DNA of 64,000 nt, from assembly GCF_001647275.1 (NCBI RefSeq), contig NZ_LRMM01000014.1, positions 1 through 64,000 of the forward strand, in the 5' to 3' direction. Source of the stretch: Rufibacter ruber. Its GTDB lineage: Bacteria > Bacteroidota > Bacteroidia > Cytophagales > Hymenobacteraceae. Both the position numbers and the translations under genes were made by a program. Shown here piece by piece: positions 52,217 to 60,839 of the stretch. The notes under the pieces are model-generated. The model searched no databases, was not told where the DNA came from, and saw only the letters and a list, made by a program, of their open reading frames with translations. Position 1 is the stretch's first letter; each line of letters begins with the position of its first letter.

Positions 52217-52262
52217 AGAATTGTATAAAGGGGGTGCAAACTTAAATTAACTTATAAATATA

Positions 52263-53339
52263 CTAAAAGAAGTGCTCTTTCAAAAATGAATCTATCAATA
52301 CTGGCTTGGGCAAGTCTTCTATTTCTGAAATGGAATATAGCCGCAGCCCAATACTTTCTTCAGTCTCTCCCCTTAAACGGGAATCAAGCGAAACAAGGTA
52401 AAACTGCGCCATAATTTTCTGGTGGCTCAACACGTGTTTATACGTTTTGCCGGTAGAAGAAAAAGGGGTGAGGTTAGTGGCTAGCGTCTCTGCCGCCTGC
52501 CCCTGCAGGTGCTCTGGGGTGAGCTTGGCTGTGTCTGATTCTATGGTGTGGAAATCATACAGGCCCATCCAGATGTCGTTCTGGGTGCGCTTTTTCATAT
52601 ACAGCTGGTCGCCTACCCGCAGAACCAGGTAATGGAAGAACCGTTGGCGGCTGCTCTTGGCTTTCTCTTTCACCGGCAGCGCCGAAACCAACCCGTTCAG
52701 AAACGCGAAGCACGTCTGTTGCAGCGGGCAGAACAAACAGTCTGGGGCCACCGGCGTGCACTGGATAGCGCCAAACTCCATAATGGCCTGGTTGTAAGTG
52801 TCCGGCTCGCCGGCCGGAATCAACTCATTGGCCAGAGCCTCAAACACTTTTTTGCTCGCCGGGGCGGCAATGTTCTCGTGCTTGCCAAAGACCCGGGCCA
52901 GTACGCGGTACACGTTCCCGTCCAGCACGGCCACCTGTTCCTGGTAGGCAAAAGAAGCGATGGCGGCGGCGGTGTAAGAGCCAATTCCCTTCAACTGCAG
53001 CAGCCCCTGGTAACTTTTAGGAAACTGCCCCCCAAACTGGTCTACCACCTGTTTGGCGGTGAAATGCAGGTTTCTGGCGCGGGAATAGTAGCCCAGCCCC
53101 TGCCATAGGCGCAATACTTCGTCTTGGGGGGCGTTTGCTAGGGAGTACACCGTGGGGAACTGCTCCAGGAACCTGAGGTAGTAAGGCAGGCCTTGTTTTA
53201 CCCGGGTTTGCTGCAGAATAACCTCAGAAAGCCAGATGGCATACGGGTCAGTGGTCTCACGCCAGGGCAGTGCCCGCTTGTGGCGGTGATACCAGGCAAT
53301 AAGGGTATTTGTAAAGAAAGAATTGGTTGGGTGGGCCAT
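52263..53339 (-). CDS. mutY: Adenine DNA glycosylase
   Basis: 358 aa. HhH-GPD domain: LPWRETTDPYAIWLSEVILQQTRVKQ with catalytic Glu in SEVILQQT, LKGIGSYTAAAIASFAY and VLDGNVYRV with catalytic Asp; the iron-sulfur cluster Cys pattern C-x6-C-x2-C-x5-C (CTPVAPDCLFCPLQQTC). C-terminal NUDIX-like 8-oxoG recognition domain. Removes adenine paired with 8-oxoguanine. First gene of the operon, divergent from HU. Confidence 0.96.
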   Translation of the reverse strand: MAHPTNSFFTNTLIAWYHRHKRALPWRETTDPYAIWLSEVILQQTRVKQGLPYYLRFLEQFPTVYSLANAPQDEVLRLWQGLGYYSRARNLHFTAKQVVDQFGGQFPKSYQGLLQLKGIGSYTAAAIASFAYQEQVAVLDGNVYRVLARVFGKHENIAAPASKKVFEALANELIPAGEPDTYNQAIMEFGAIQCTPVAPDCLFCPLQQTCFAFLNGLVSALPVKEKAKSSRQRFFHYLVLRVGDQLYMKKRTQNDIWMGLYDFHTIESDTAKLTPEHLQGQAAETLATNLTPFSSTGKTYKHVLSHQKIMAQFYLVSLDSRLRGETEESIGLRLYSISEIEDLPKPVLIDSFLKEHFF

Positions 53340-53434
53340 GCAGGGGCTTTAACATCTTGGCTAGCTGCGGGGTATACGCGCTGAAAACCAACAGATTTTT
53401 TAAACAAATAGTTTTACTACTCAAAAAAGGCGGT

Positions 53435-53442
53435 TACCTTTG
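53435..53442 (+). promoter_or_regulatory. -7 box (TACCTTTG) for HU
   Basis: Perfect TAnnTTTG at 53435; a T4 run at 53412-53415 lies 19 bp upstream, close to -33 spacing. The HU leader would be about 85 nt. Confidence 0.5.
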
Positions 53443-53530
53443 TGCCCCGATTTCGAGGTGCCGTGTGACAGCGGTAAACGTTTGTACAAACATATTCATC
53501 TTCACTCAATTACTTAAAACGTTTAAACAA

Positions 53531-53836
53531 GTGACTAAAGCAGAAGTTATATCAGAGATTGCAGATAAGACAGGGATTGAAAAGTCTGATGTTGCAGCTA
53601 CCGTTGAAGCATTCTTCAAAGTGGTGAAAGACTCAATGGCCGATGGTAATAACATTTATGTGCGTGGCTTTGGAAGCTTTGTGAATAAGAAGCGCGCCAA
53701 AAAAGTTGCCCGTAACATATCTAAAAACACCTCTATCATCATTGATGAGCATTTTATCCCAAGCTTCAAACCATCTAAAACGTTTGTAGCCAAGATCAAA
53801 AACAGTAAGAAAATTAAAGCTGAGGTCGTTTCTTAG
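53531..53836 (+). CDS. HU-family DNA-binding protein (GTG start)
   Basis: 101 aa beginning GTG ACT AAA GCA, the start that aligns with the usual MTKAEVI N-terminus; the longer frame is read through the promoter region. IHF/HU fold: TGIEKSDVAATVEAFFKVVKDS, NIYVRGFGSFVNKKRAKKVARN (DNA-binding beta-arm base), HFIPSFKPSKTF. Bends and compacts DNA. Followed at 61 bp by the TPR gene; divergent from mutY, a conserved Bacteroidota arrangement. Confidence 0.95.
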   Translation: MTKAEVISEIADKTGIEKSDVAATVEAFFKVVKDSMADGNNIYVRGFGSFVNKKRAKKVARNISKNTSIIIDEHFIPSFKPSKTFVAKIKNSKKIKAEVVS

Positions 53837-53897
53837 TTTTTTCGTAGTTTTGCAGCCTTAACTCTTTGTTTAATAATCATTTCCAGATTCAATAGAT

Positions 53898-54782
53898 ATG
53901 TCAAAAGGTAAGTTAGCACTCATTTTTTCTGCCGTAGTGCTGGCCGTTCTGTTGGCTTTATTGCCTAAAGTGGTGATTAACAAAGACAAAAAGGCTGACC
54001 TTGCCTCTAACGGAGCCGCCGCCGAGTCTAGCCATGACCCCAACCATGAGGGCCATGAAGACCATGCAGCTGAGGCGGCGGCCCCGGCAGATGCCGCCAA
54101 TGCCCACATGACGGCTACGCCCGCCCAGTTGAAAGAGATTGCAGACCTGCGAGCCAAATTCAACCGGGCCAGTAGCCCTCAGGACAAAGGCAAAGTAGCA
54201 GATGAACTGGCGCAGAAATACGCGGCTATTGCCAAGCATGACAGCGCCGGGTATTTCTATGAGCAGGTAGCCGCCGTAAGACCAGGGGAGAAAAGCTTCC
54301 AGAAAGCGGCCGACCAGTACTTTGAGGCGTTCACCTTTGCCGCTACCCAGGAGCGTTCACAGCAACTGGGGCAAAAGGCGCAGGGGCTGTATGCGCAGGT
54401 GCTGAAAAACAACCCTGCCAATCTGGATGCCAAGACGAACCTGGCTATGACGTACATCGCCAGCGAAACGCCCATGCAGGGAATTACCCTGTTGCGGGAG
54501 GTGATCTCGGCAGACCCTAAAAATGAGAAGGCTCTGTTTAACCTGGGAGTTCTTTCTATGCAGTCTAATCAGTATGATAAGGCGGTAACGCGTTTTCAGG
54601 AACTGCTGGCGGTAAACCCTAAGCATGTAGATGCTACGTTCTACTTGGGCATTTCTCTGGCAGAGACCAAGCAGAAGCAAGAGGCGCAGAAAGCGTTTAT
54701 GCGGGTAAAGGAACTGAGCAAAGAGCCGGAAGTGTTGGCTTCAGTAGACAGTTACCTGCAGAAGCTGAACAGCGCCCAGTAA
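53898..54782 (+). CDS. TPR-repeat membrane-anchored protein
   Basis: 294 aa. N-terminal single membrane anchor (LALIFSAVVLAVLLALL, residues 5-22), a His/Glu/Ala-rich linker (HDPNHEGHEDHAAEAAA) and four or so TPR units from about residue 105 (LGQKAQGLYAQVLKNNPANLDAKTNLAMTYIA, LFNLGVLSMQSNQYDKAVTRFQELL, DATFYLGISLAETKQKQEAQKAF). Protein-protein interaction scaffold in the periplasm or facing the cytoplasm; partner unknown. Occurs between HU and rng, as in relatives. Confidence 0.88.
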   Translation: MSKGKLALIFSAVVLAVLLALLPKVVINKDKKADLASNGAAAESSHDPNHEGHEDHAAEAAAPADAANAHMTATPAQLKEIADLRAKFNRASSPQDKGKVADELAQKYAAIAKHDSAGYFYEQVAAVRPGEKSFQKAADQYFEAFTFAATQERSQQLGQKAQGLYAQVLKNNPANLDAKTNLAMTYIASETPMQGITLLREVISADPKNEKALFNLGVLSMQSNQYDKAVTRFQELLAVNPKHVDATFYLGISLAETKQKQEAQKAFMRVKELSKEPEVLASVDSYLQKLNSAQ

Positions 54783-54824
54783 AAGAGGAGTTAAAATATT
54801 TTTCACTTATAAAACATCAAGATT

Positions 54825-54914
54825 ATGCCTTGCGGTAAAAAAAGAAAAAGACATAAGATCGCTACCCACAAAAGAAAGAAGCGTCTTAGAAAGAATAGAC
54901 ACAAGAAGAAATAG
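54825..54914 (+). CDS. 29-aa AURKAIP1/COX24-type basic ribosomal-like peptide
   Basis: ATG at 54825 encodes a 29-residue, extremely basic peptide: MPCGKKRKRHKIATHKRKKR then LRKNRHKKK-stop. Known in Bacteroidota as a tiny AURKAIP1/COX24-domain protein (mitochondrial mS38 family), assumed to be a ribosome-associated protein. Position between the TPR gene and rng. Too short for standard gene finders. Confidence 0.85.
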   Translation: MPCGKKRKRHKIATHKRKKRLRKNRHKKK

Positions 54915-55000
54915 GTTCGCGCCTGTTTTTCTTTGAGCCCAGGTTGCCGCAGAGGTGATACTGGGCTTTGGTATATTCTTTCATCTAAGCTACTAAGACA

Positions 55001-56605
55001 TTGAGTAACGAATTAATCATTAATTCTACTCAAGATGGAGAACGAATAGCCCTTCTTCAGGATAAGCGGCTGGTGGAGTATCATTTTGATAAAAATGATA
55101 CCAACTACAGCGTGGGGGATATTTTTCTGGGAACCGTGAAAAAGGTGATGCCTGGCTTGAACGCAGCGTTCATAGACATTGGCTACACCAAAGACGCGTT
55201 CCTGCACTACCATGATTTGGGAGAGAACATCAAGACTCTGAACAAATACGTGAAAACGGTGCAGACCCAGAAGAATGCCTCTGCCAAGCTTACCCAGATC
55301 AAGTTTGAACCAGAAATTGACAAGCTGGGCAAGATGGCAGACGTCCTTAAAAAAGGACAGCAGATCTTGGTGCAGATTGTAAAAGAGCCAATCTCTACAA
55401 AAGGGCCCCGGCTCTCCTGTGAGATCTCCCTGGCCGGCCGTTACCTGGTGCTCGTGCCATTTTCTAACACCGTGAGTGTGTCTAAGAAAATAGTGAGCAA
55501 AGAGGAGCGTACGCGTCTAAAACGCCTTATTTCTTCTATTAAACCAGAGAATTTTGGCGTGATCATCCGCACCGTGGCTGAAGGCCGCGAAGTGGCTGAG
55601 CTGGACAAGGACCTCAGAGGTATGCTGGCTACCTGGGAAGAAGGCATTGCCACTTTGAAGACCGCCAAAGAGCGCGACAAAGTGATTGGGGAGCTTGGCC
55701 GCTCCTCCTCCATGTTGAGAGACATTTTGAATGAAAGTTTTGACAGCATTGTGGTTGATGACCCCAAGCTGCATGATGAAATCAAAACTTACATTGAAAC
55801 CATTGCCCCAGATAAGCTGAAGATTCTGAAGCATTACACGGGCAAGGTGAAGACCTTTGAACACTTTAACATTGAAAAGCAGCTGAAATCCCTGTTTGGG
55901 AAGACAGTGAGCATTCCGGGTGGGGGGTATCTGGTGATTGAACACACAGAGGCCCTGCACGTGATAGATGTGAACAGCGGGAACAAATCCAACTCCGAAA
56001 CGGACCAGGAGGCCACCGCGCTGAATGTGAATCTAACTGCGGCAAAAGAGGTGGCGCGTCAGCTGCGCCTCCGGGACCTGGGCGGAATCATTGTAGTAGA
56101 TTTCATTGACATGAAATCTGCTGAGAACCGGCAGAAAGTGCAGGACGTGGTGAAGGAAGAGATGAAGAAAGACCGGTCTAAGTACACGGTGCTGCCCATC
56201 TCCAAATTCGGGCTCATGCAGATCACCCGCCAGCGCGTACGGCCTGAGCAAAACATAGTAACCGGTGAGGTGTGCCCTACCTGCGGAGGCAGCGGGAAAA
56301 TATCTGCCAGCATTCTGGTAACCGACGACATTGATCAGACCATTGAAGATCTGCTCACCCGCCAGAATCAGAAAAACATTACGCTGTATGTGCATCCGTT
56401 CTTGCATGCGTACTACACCAAAGGCCTCATTTCCCGCCAACGGAAGTGGTTCCTGAAACACTTTAAGTGGGTGAACGTGATGAAAGATACCTCCCTTGGC
56501 CTCACAGATTTCAAGGTGATGGATGAACACGGCGATGAAATTGAGCTTCGCTCAAGTTATTCAGAAGTGAATGGTCTCCAAGACCGTGCCGTAGAAGGAG
56601 AATAA
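55001..56605 (+). CDS. rng: Ribonuclease G (RNase E/G family), TTG start
   Basis: 534 aa from TTG 55001, where translation gives the expected SNELIINSTQDGERIAL start. S1 domain at residues about 35-125 (VGDIFLGTVKKVMPGLNAAFIDIG), RNase E/G catalytic acids in ALHVIDVNSGN and IVVDFIDMKS, and zinc-binding CPTCGGSGK. Endoribonuclease for 16S rRNA 5' end maturation and mRNA decay. Overlap with HU-TPR region suggests cotranscription. Confidence 0.96.
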   Translation: MSNELIINSTQDGERIALLQDKRLVEYHFDKNDTNYSVGDIFLGTVKKVMPGLNAAFIDIGYTKDAFLHYHDLGENIKTLNKYVKTVQTQKNASAKLTQIKFEPEIDKLGKMADVLKKGQQILVQIVKEPISTKGPRLSCEISLAGRYLVLVPFSNTVSVSKKIVSKEERTRLKRLISSIKPENFGVIIRTVAEGREVAELDKDLRGMLATWEEGIATLKTAKERDKVIGELGRSSSMLRDILNESFDSIVVDDPKLHDEIKTYIETIAPDKLKILKHYTGKVKTFEHFNIEKQLKSLFGKTVSIPGGGYLVIEHTEALHVIDVNSGNKSNSETDQEATALNVNLTAAKEVARQLRLRDLGGIIVVDFIDMKSAENRQKVQDVVKEEMKKDRSKYTVLPISKFGLMQITRQRVRPEQNIVTGEVCPTCGGSGKISASILVTDDIDQTIEDLLTRQNQKNITLYVHPFLHAYYTKGLISRQRKWFLKHFKWVNVMKDTSLGLTDFKVMDEHGDEIELRSSYSEVNGLQDRAVEGE

Positions 56606-56630
56606 GTTTTTTCTGCTCCTTTCATAATAA

Positions 56631-56664
56631 AGAAAGCCCCTGCTTACTGGCAGGGGCTTTTCTG
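56631..56664 (+). terminator. Intrinsic terminator after rng
   Basis: GAAAGCCCCTGC / GCAGGGGCTTTTC hairpin with a TTTT tail. Confidence 0.88.
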
Positions 56665-56672
56665 TTATAGTA

Positions 56673-56715
56673 CGTTCTGTTTTTAGGCTACTTTTAGGAA
56701 AACAGGCCAAAAACG
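56673..56715. repeat. Dispersed palindrome, copy 29
   Basis: Joined to the rng terminator; right arm is consensus, left core is AGGCTAC. Confidence 0.75.
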
Positions 56716-57447
56716 CTCATGAAATTCTGGTTGCTGCGTGTATTTGTTAGCTGCCAGTTTTATGTTGGCTATTTTCAGATAGGCGTAATACTCATCCAAC
56801 TGCTTCTGCCAAACCTCTGGCTATATTACTTTCTACTCGCGTTTATCAGGTTGAGCCTTGATGCTCAACCTGACCAAAAGAATCAAGAAGGGAGGAACTC
56901 TCTGAGGCTCAGACAGGCTTCCCTTGGTTTAATTTCGCACCTGGCAACCGCTATTCCTTCCATTGCTTCCGTAGCCACTGCTACCTGGAACCGCCTGTAC
57001 GTGCACCCGCTATGCGCCTGCGTGCCTGGCGGCACTGGCCCGCTCCCGCAGGTACTGATAAGGAGCTACTGCGTTTCCACGCTGTTTTCTAGGAAGTAGG
57101 TGAGAAACGAAAAGGCAAGCGGTAGTAATTATCCATTATCACTTCTTAGCAGTTGCTTTCCCGCTGTGCTCTTGATGCCCCCTCTAAAGCGCGGGAGTTA
57201 CTTACATACATTTCTGATATTCCCCCTTTGAAGGGGGCGAAGGGGGATGTTTACACAGGAGGGCACGCATTGCAGAGGTAGGGGCGTATGGCATACGCCC
57301 GCACGCATTTCCGGAGACTCCCCTCCTCTGAGGGGTAGGGGTGTGTTCAATGAGCCTGCAACTACTTTATGGCGAGGGTCTGCGCTAATTATGGTTTGGA
57401 CCGCCTTGCCCTCATCCTAACCTTCTCCCAAAGGGAGAAGGAACACT
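56716..57447. other. Gene-poor repeat-rich stretch
   Basis: 730 bp with no convincing gene. It holds a CAGGTTGAGC / GCTCAACCTG hairpin (56847-56872), a palindrome copy, a CCCCCTTTGAAGGGGG unit (57223-57246), a GGGGCGTATG / GCATACGCCC hairpin (57281-57300), a CCCCTCCTCTGAGGGGTAGG unit (57322-57345) and the AACCTTCTCCC / GGGAGAAGGAAC unit (57406-57443). The open frame at 56719-57099 is not supported by codon use or homology. Confidence 0.6.
57071..57108. repeat. Dispersed palindrome, copy 30
   Basis: Diverged copy with GCGTTTCCAC and GTGAGAAACG outer arms, a shared covariant CAC/GTG change. Confidence 0.7.
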
Positions 57448-57495
57448 GCATTTTCTGTTTTTTGGCCTGTTTTCCAGAAAACAGACAGAAAATGC
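57448..57495. repeat. Dispersed palindrome, copy 31 (extended arms)
   Basis: GCATTTTCTG... and ...CAGAAAATGC outer arms extend the repeat to 48 bp; ends 1 base before the PorT-like gene stop. Confidence 0.85.
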
Positions 57496-57496
57496 T

Positions 57497-58207
57497 CTAA
57501 AATTTAATCCCGAAGTCAAGGGAGAAGACATCATTTTTCAGCTCCACTTTGTCATCCTTGAAAATACCGGCGTAGTGGTCGTCATCTACATCTGTAAGGC
57601 CGCGGTGGTAGGTGATACCGCCAAAGAGCTTGGTGCTGACCCCAATCTGCCGCTCTACCCCCACCCCAATCAGCACATCAATCTCAAACAGGTTGAAACG
57701 CTTGGTGAATTTGTCGCCTTCACTGTCTACTTTTTTGTCGTTTACTTTTGCGGCCAGCATGGTGTTCAAAGAACCGCCTGCCTGAAAATAGAGCTTGGTG
57801 TCTGTAGAAATCTCATTGGTGAAAAGTTTCAAGGCAATAGGGATTTCCAGGTACTGCAGGCTTAAATCATCTTCTCCTGACATTGTGATACTGGTAGCGC
57901 CATCCAGAGCCCCCGGGGCTATGGGTTGGGTATAGCTGTAGCGCACGGTACCGCCCTTGATGTTGTACATTAAACCGGAACTCACGGCATAGTTTGCGCC
58001 AAAGAAATAATCTGCCATGACGCCCACCCCAAAGCCACCGCCCACGCCGTCGCCTTCAAAATTGTATTTGTCTTGCGCCAAGGTGCGGTTTGAAGTGATA
58101 GAAGGGGCAAACTTCACCCCAATTTCTACCTGCGCTTCTGCGTGGCGGGAGCCCAGGAATAAAATTGCCACCAGACAAAATAGGATACTGTAGCGGATCG
58201 TCTTCAT
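57497..58207 (-). CDS. PorT-family outer-membrane beta-barrel protein
   Basis: 236 aa. Signal peptide residues 1-25 (SILFCLVAILFLGSRHAEA). About eight amphipathic strands with short turns (VEIGVKFAPSITSNRT, GFGVGVMADYFFGANYAVSSGLMYNIKGG, LSLQYLEIPIALKLF, IDVLIGVGVERQIG, KLFGGITYHRGLTDVD), ending in the aromatic DFGIKF. PorT-type beta-barrels occur with type IX secretion and in many other contexts; no specific partner here. Divergent from gldB. Confidence 0.85.
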   Translation of the reverse strand: MKTIRYSILFCLVAILFLGSRHAEAQVEIGVKFAPSITSNRTLAQDKYNFEGDGVGGGFGVGVMADYFFGANYAVSSGLMYNIKGGTVRYSYTQPIAPGALDGATSITMSGEDDLSLQYLEIPIALKLFTNEISTDTKLYFQAGGSLNTMLAAKVNDKKVDSEGDKFTKRFNLFEIDVLIGVGVERQIGVSTKLFGGITYHRGLTDVDDDHYAGIFKDDKVELKNDVFSLDFGIKF

Positions 58208-58264
58208 AAGTAAGTGGTATTGCCGAATGTTGAGTAAATTTGCTTAAAGATAAACGAAGAATTC

Positions 58265-59263
58265 ATGCAGAAATATCTATACCTGCTTTTTACTCTGTTG
58301 CTGTTTGCCGGTTGTCAGCAGCAACAGACGTGCCAGATGGCAGAGGAAGTAGAGAATATACCGGTTAACTTAGAGGTTGAGCGGTTGGAGAAGGAGTTTT
58401 TCCAAATAAAAGCGCTGCCCCAGATGCAGGAGTTCCTGAGCCGGCACCCGCTGTTCGCAGACAGATTCCTGCAGCAGAAAGGTTACCCTAACCAGGAGAT
58501 TCTGGCGCAAAGCCTCCTGAAGCTGGCCACAGACACCAGTATTCACAAACTGGTGCGGGAGTCAGACAACACGTTTGGGGAGTTGAAAGACGTGAAGCAG
58601 GAGCTGGAGAACGCGTTCAAGCACGTGAAATATTATTACCCTAAGTTTCAGGTGCCACAGGTGCAGACGTTTATCACCGGCCTGAGCCGGGACCTGTACG
58701 TGGGCGACAGCCTGATGGTGCTGGGGCTGGATTTCTTCATTGGCAAGAAGGCCCCTTACCGGCCGCAGGCGCCGCAGTACATTCTGGAGCGCTATGAGAA
58801 ACCGTACCTGGTGCCCACCGCCATGTTGCTGGTCTCCAACAAATTCAACAAGACAGACTTTCTGAGCGGCGCCATGCTGGATGAGATGATTGATTTTGGC
58901 AAGTCGTACTATTTTGTGGAGCAGATGATGCCCTGCACCCCAGATTCACTCATCATTGGCTTCACAGGCCAGGAGCTGGCAGATGTGCAGTACAACGAAG
59001 GCAAGATCTGGGCGCATTTTGTGGAGAAGAGCCTGCTGTATGAGACCGGGCAGTTTGTGATCAGGAAGTATATTGGCGAGCGCCCCAACGTGCCCGAGAT
59101 CAGTGCCCGCTGCCCCGGCCGCATTGGCACCTGGGTAGGCTGGCAAATTGTGCGCCAATACATGGAAAGCAACCCCAATGTGACCCTGCAGCAGCTTATG
59201 GAAGAGAAAAATGCCCGTAAGATCTTAGAAGCCTCTAAATACAAGCCGCAGAAAAAATCTTAA
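58265..59263 (+). CDS. gldB: Gliding motility lipoprotein GldB
   Basis: 332 aa. Lipobox FAGC at residue about 17. The body contains VNLEVERLEKEFFQIKAL, LYVGDSLMVLGLDFFIGKKAPYRP, and the zincin-like C-terminal region VQYNEGKIWAHFVEKSLLYETGQFVIRKYIGERP (GldB/DUF2268-type fold; catalytic His-Glu motif not clearly retained). Required for gliding in Flavobacterium johnsoniae. Confidence 0.93.
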   Translation: MQKYLYLLFTLLLFAGCQQQQTCQMAEEVENIPVNLEVERLEKEFFQIKALPQMQEFLSRHPLFADRFLQQKGYPNQEILAQSLLKLATDTSIHKLVRESDNTFGELKDVKQELENAFKHVKYYYPKFQVPQVQTFITGLSRDLYVGDSLMVLGLDFFIGKKAPYRPQAPQYILERYEKPYLVPTAMLLVSNKFNKTDFLSGAMLDEMIDFGKSYYFVEQMMPCTPDSLIIGFTGQELADVQYNEGKIWAHFVEKSLLYETGQFVIRKYIGERPNVPEISARCPGRIGTWVGWQIVRQYMESNPNVTLQQLMEEKNARKILEASKYKPQKKS

Positions 59264-59326
59264 TGTAGGGTAGCACGTAGCAAGATGGGGAGGGTATATT
59301 TTGGGCAGTCGCATGCTATGTGATTT

Positions 59327-59352
59327 TAATTTTTCGGCCTTTGGCCGAAGAT
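59327..59352. repeat. TTTTTCGGCCTTTGGCCGAA hairpin after gldB
   Basis: TTCGGCC / GGCCGAA with a 3-base loop; no U-tail follows on the plus strand, so terminator function for gldB is uncertain. Confidence 0.45.
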
Positions 59353-59430
59353 GGTCCAGTACTTTATCCTTTAAAGATTCTAAAGCGGGTGAACGGAAAT
59401 TTGTAAGTGGGCATAATCAACTAAACCTTC

Positions 59431-59527
59431 TGCCATTCTGGAAGAATCTTAGGGAACCGTGAGCGAGCTATGAAAGCGCTCAGGAGAAGCAATTGCCGTT
59501 CGCAACCGAGATCCTTTCAGGGTGCCA
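59431..59527. repeat. Solo TGTCATYCTG-family inverted-repeat element
   Basis: Left unit 59431-59457 (TGCCATTCTGGAAGAATCTT, AGGGAAC) and right unit 59498-59527 (GTTCGCAACC ... CAGGGTGCCA) are inverted; matched C/G changes give TGCCA / TGGCA-type ends instead of TGTCA. No gene inside. Confidence 0.8.
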
Positions 59528-59580
59528 GAGAGTGGGTCATTACTTCTGTCTCCTCACTTAGTTTTGAATTACTTTCACTT

Positions 59581-59618
59581 TCTGTTTTCGCTGTTTTTGT
59601 AAAAACAGGCCGAAAACG
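59581..59618. repeat. Dispersed palindrome, copy 32
   Basis: Ends 22 bp before the glycosyltransferase ATG; left core shortened to CGCTG. Confidence 0.75.
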
Positions 59619-59639
59619 TAATCCATTGTTCCGGCTCCC

Positions 59640-60839
59640 ATGCACATTGCGCTGTTTCATCAGTATCACCACAACCCTGACTGCCCCGCTACCTGCCGGC
59701 ATTACAGTTTCATGGCTGAACTGGTAAAGCGCCACCGTGTCACGCTCGTCACCTCTAACGCCTGGGAAAGCAAAAGACTCACGCACCAATATGCATGGGT
59801 GCCTCCTGGTGTGGAGTTGGTTTCCATTCAGGTGCCATATCATAATAAAATGGGAGTGTGGCAACGGGTGAAAGCTTTCAGTGATTTTGCCTTGCAGGCA
59901 ATAAGAAAAGGCAAAGAAATAGAAAAGCCAGATGTTGTGTGGGGCGTGTCTACCCCACTGACCACTGCCTGGGCGGCAGCTAGAGTTGCCAAATACCATC
60001 AAGTGCCGTGGGTGTTTGAGGTGCAGGACTTGTGGCCGTCTTTCCCCATCCAGATGGGGGCTGTACCCTGGAAGCCGGTGCAGCGGGAGCTTTACCGATT
60101 GGAGAAGAACCTCTACCAATCAGCTTCGCACATCATTCCGCTGTCAACAGACATGGGGCGATACATTCAGGAGCTGGGTATTGCACCAGATAAAATCACT
60201 ACGCTGGTCAATGGGACTGACATACCAGCCACGCCTGTCTCCGCTTCTGCAAAGCAAGCCTTGCTACATAAGTTGGGGCTTGAGGGGAAGCAAGTAGTGC
60301 TCTATGCTGGTACGTATGGCCGGGCCAATGACATTCCTATGCTGGTGGAGGCTGCTAAATTACTGCAAGACCAGCCTAAGTTGTACTTCGTTTTTACCGG
60401 TCAAGGGTATGATGAGCCATTGCTGCAAAATGCAGCCGCCGTGCAAACCAATATCCTGCTGCTCCCCCCTATGCCTCGGCACCAGGTTTTCACCTTGTTC
60501 TCGCTGGCAGCAGTGTCAATTGTTTCGTTTATTGATTTGCCAGTGCTCAAAGCAAACTCCCCCGGTAAACTTTTTGACAGCCTGGCGGTGGGTACGCCCG
60601 TTGTTGTGACCAATGCTGGCTGGACAAAGCAGCTGGTAGAAGCGAGCCAGTGTGGTTGGTACGTTCCGGCCGGAGACGCTGAGGCCTTGGCCGCTACTCT
60701 GGTGCAGCAGTTGGGGAATGAGCAGGAGCTGGCAGTAATGCGGAAAAATGCCGCTAGCGTGGCTCAACAGCAGTTTGAGAGGTTACAGATGGTGCCAGTA
60801 TTGGAGCAGATATTTGAGGGAGTGGTGGGGAGAAAGTAA
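59640..60839 (+). CDS. Glycosyltransferase family 4 (WbuB/WcaI-like)
   Basis: 399 aa, GT-B fold. N-terminal acceptor domain starts HIALFHQYHHNPDCPATCRHYSFMAELVKR, with FEVQDLWPSFP around residue 125; the C-terminal nucleotide-sugar domain has VLYAGTYGRANDIPMLVEAAKLL, the acceptor GKLFDSLAVGTPVVVTNAG, and GWYVPAGDAEALA. Similar enzymes transfer sugars to lipid carriers or polysaccharide repeats. No polysaccharide cluster surrounds it, so its product is unknown. Confidence 0.88.
   Translation: MHIALFHQYHHNPDCPATCRHYSFMAELVKRHRVTLVTSNAWESKRLTHQYAWVPPGVELVSIQVPYHNKMGVWQRVKAFSDFALQAIRKGKEIEKPDVVWGVSTPLTTAWAAARVAKYHQVPWVFEVQDLWPSFPIQMGAVPWKPVQRELYRLEKNLYQSASHIIPLSTDMGRYIQELGIAPDKITTLVNGTDIPATPVSASAKQALLHKLGLEGKQVVLYAGTYGRANDIPMLVEAAKLLQDQPKLYFVFTGQGYDEPLLQNAAAVQTNILLLPPMPRHQVFTLFSLAAVSIVSFIDLPVLKANSPGKLFDSLAVGTPVVVTNAGWTKQLVEASQCGWYVPAGDAEALAATLVQQLGNEQELAVMRKNAASVAQQQFERLQMVPVLEQIFEGVVGRK

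Noticed and set aside
56719-57099. 126-aa open frame as a gene
   Set aside because: Overlaps hairpins and a palindrome, has no recognisable domain, and its composition looks like translated non-coding DNA.
989-59618. Dispersed palindromes as ordinary intrinsic terminators
   Set aside because: T tracts precede and A tracts follow the GC core on either strand, and copies occur in divergent gaps; separate canonical terminators stand next to several of them.
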